From positions 2,986,501-3,050,500 of the forward strand of contig NZ_CP103057.1 of assembly GCF_025231525.1 (NCBI RefSeq): 64,000 bases of DNA. Direction: 5' to 3'. The translations under genes were made by a program, and so were the position numbers. Source of the DNA: Sphingomonas endolithica (GTDB taxonomy: Bacteria; Pseudomonadota; Alphaproteobacteria; Sphingomonadales; Sphingomonadaceae). Below are positions 63,581 to 64,000 of this stretch, piece by piece. The first letter of the stretch is position 1; each line of letters starts with the position of its first letter. The notes beneath the pieces are model-generated. The model was not told the origin of the DNA and searched no databases. It saw only the letters and a list, made by a program, of their open reading frames with translations.

Positions 63581-64000
63581 ATGTCCGTCATCGTGCAGCG
63601 ATGGTGGGCGGGGATCGCGCTTGCCTTGCTGTGCCTCGTCTCACTGCCGGTTCAGGCGCAGACTTTCCCCAAGTTCACCGGTCTGGTCGTCGACGACGCC
63701 AACGTGCTGCCGCCGGCGGTCGAGGCGGACCTCACGGCCAAGCTGGAGGCGCTGCAGAAGGATACCAACCGGCAGGTCGTCGTCGCGACGATCGGCGATA
63801 TGCAGGGCTATTCGCTCGAGGAATATGGCTACAAGCTGGGCCGGGCCTGGGGCGTCGGGCTGAAGAACGCGGATAATGGCGTGATCCTGTTCGTGGCGCC
63901 CAACAACCCCGCCGGGCAGCGCGGCCCCAGGATCGAGGTCGGGCGCGGGCTGGAGCCGATCCTGACCGACGCGCTGACCAGCGTGATCATCAACAACGAG
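63581..64000 (+). CDS. TPM-domain (YgcG-like) protein, 3' end outside window
   Basis: 140 residues are visible before the edge. After a signal peptide (GIALALLCLVSLPVQAQ) the TPM domain begins FTGLVVDDANVLPPAVEADL, with RQVVVATIGDMQGYSLEEYG, WGVGLKNADNGVILFVAP and IEVGRGLEPILTD. TPM proteins commonly lie beside lemA; some have been proposed to act as phosphatases or in membrane protein quality control. A GTG at 63554 is an alternative start. Confidence 0.9.
   Translation, partial: MSVIVQRWWAGIALALLCLVSLPVQAQTFPKFTGLVVDDANVLPPAVEADLTAKLEALQKDTNRQVVVATIGDMQGYSLEEYGYKLGRAWGVGLKNADNGVILFVAPNNPAGQRGPRIEVGRGLEPILTDALTSVIINNE

Overview
The window reads as a GC-rich alphaproteobacterial chromosome segment, most likely from Sphingomonas or a close relative in the Sphingomonadales. 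This is inferred from gene content and order; no database search was possible. The lineage signals are a C4-pathway 5-aminolevulinate synthase (HemA), the cell-cycle methyltransferase CcrM next to RNase HII, the division-site ATPase MipZ, a circularly permuted two-piece tmRNA, dihydropteroate synthase with the long alphaproteobacterial N-terminus, and many short palindromic repeats of the kind scattered through sphingomonad genomes. No transposase, integrase, phage gene or CRISPR array was seen.

Region 1 (1-14481) is a flagellar island. A rightward run flgBCDEFGHIJKL-motA-motB encodes rod, hook, P/L rings, hook-filament junction and a normal stator. Leftward from the same intergenic region run a second, compact MotA/MotB-like pair and flgA-flgM-flgN, and beyond them a lytic transglycosylase cut by the window edge. 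Three sequences matching the sigma-54 -24/-12 consensus lie in front of flgB, the compact motA-like gene and the transglycosylase gene.

Region 2 (14500-29500) is mostly housekeeping: hemA, murI, plsY, dprA, topA, panC, mipZ with a small membrane J-domain protein, and a phosphomannomutase/phosphoglucomutase. It also holds a three-domain GH18/NodB/GT2 polysaccharide protein.

Region 3 (29800-41300) has an ExoX-like exonuclease, a three-gene phospho-signalling module (CHASE3 kinase, Rcp1-like receiver, receiver-HisKA_2 kinase), a LacI regulator, a class A PBP, a threonine aldolase, a ZnuD-like TonB receptor, a PAP2 phosphatase and tRNA-Lys(UUU).

Region 4 (41300-48000, all leftward) contains thiD-rnhB-ccrM and then folP, an OmpR-type regulator, a histidine kinase and folK in one tight overlapping cluster. 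Region 5 (48500-58000) has the cyoABCD quinol oxidase, a CPA1 antiporter, a frameshifted GH16 glycosidase and rmlBDA for dTDP-rhamnose. Region 6 (58200-64000) has a DUF885 protein, an SLC10-like transporter, ssrA, an Rrf2 regulator, mscL, lemA and the start of a TPM-domain gene.

The most unusual signals are palindromic repeats inside reading frames (thiD, and the flgI signal-peptide region), a small MITE-like element inserted in another repeat with a 5-bp duplication, FlgH without a lipobox cysteine, the compact stator pair, and a two-component system inside the folate cluster. No convincing intrinsic terminator with a U-tract was identified; several palindromes sit where terminators would be expected. 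Start codons were chosen by family N-termini, overlaps and visible Shine-Dalgarno sequences, and several remain uncertain.
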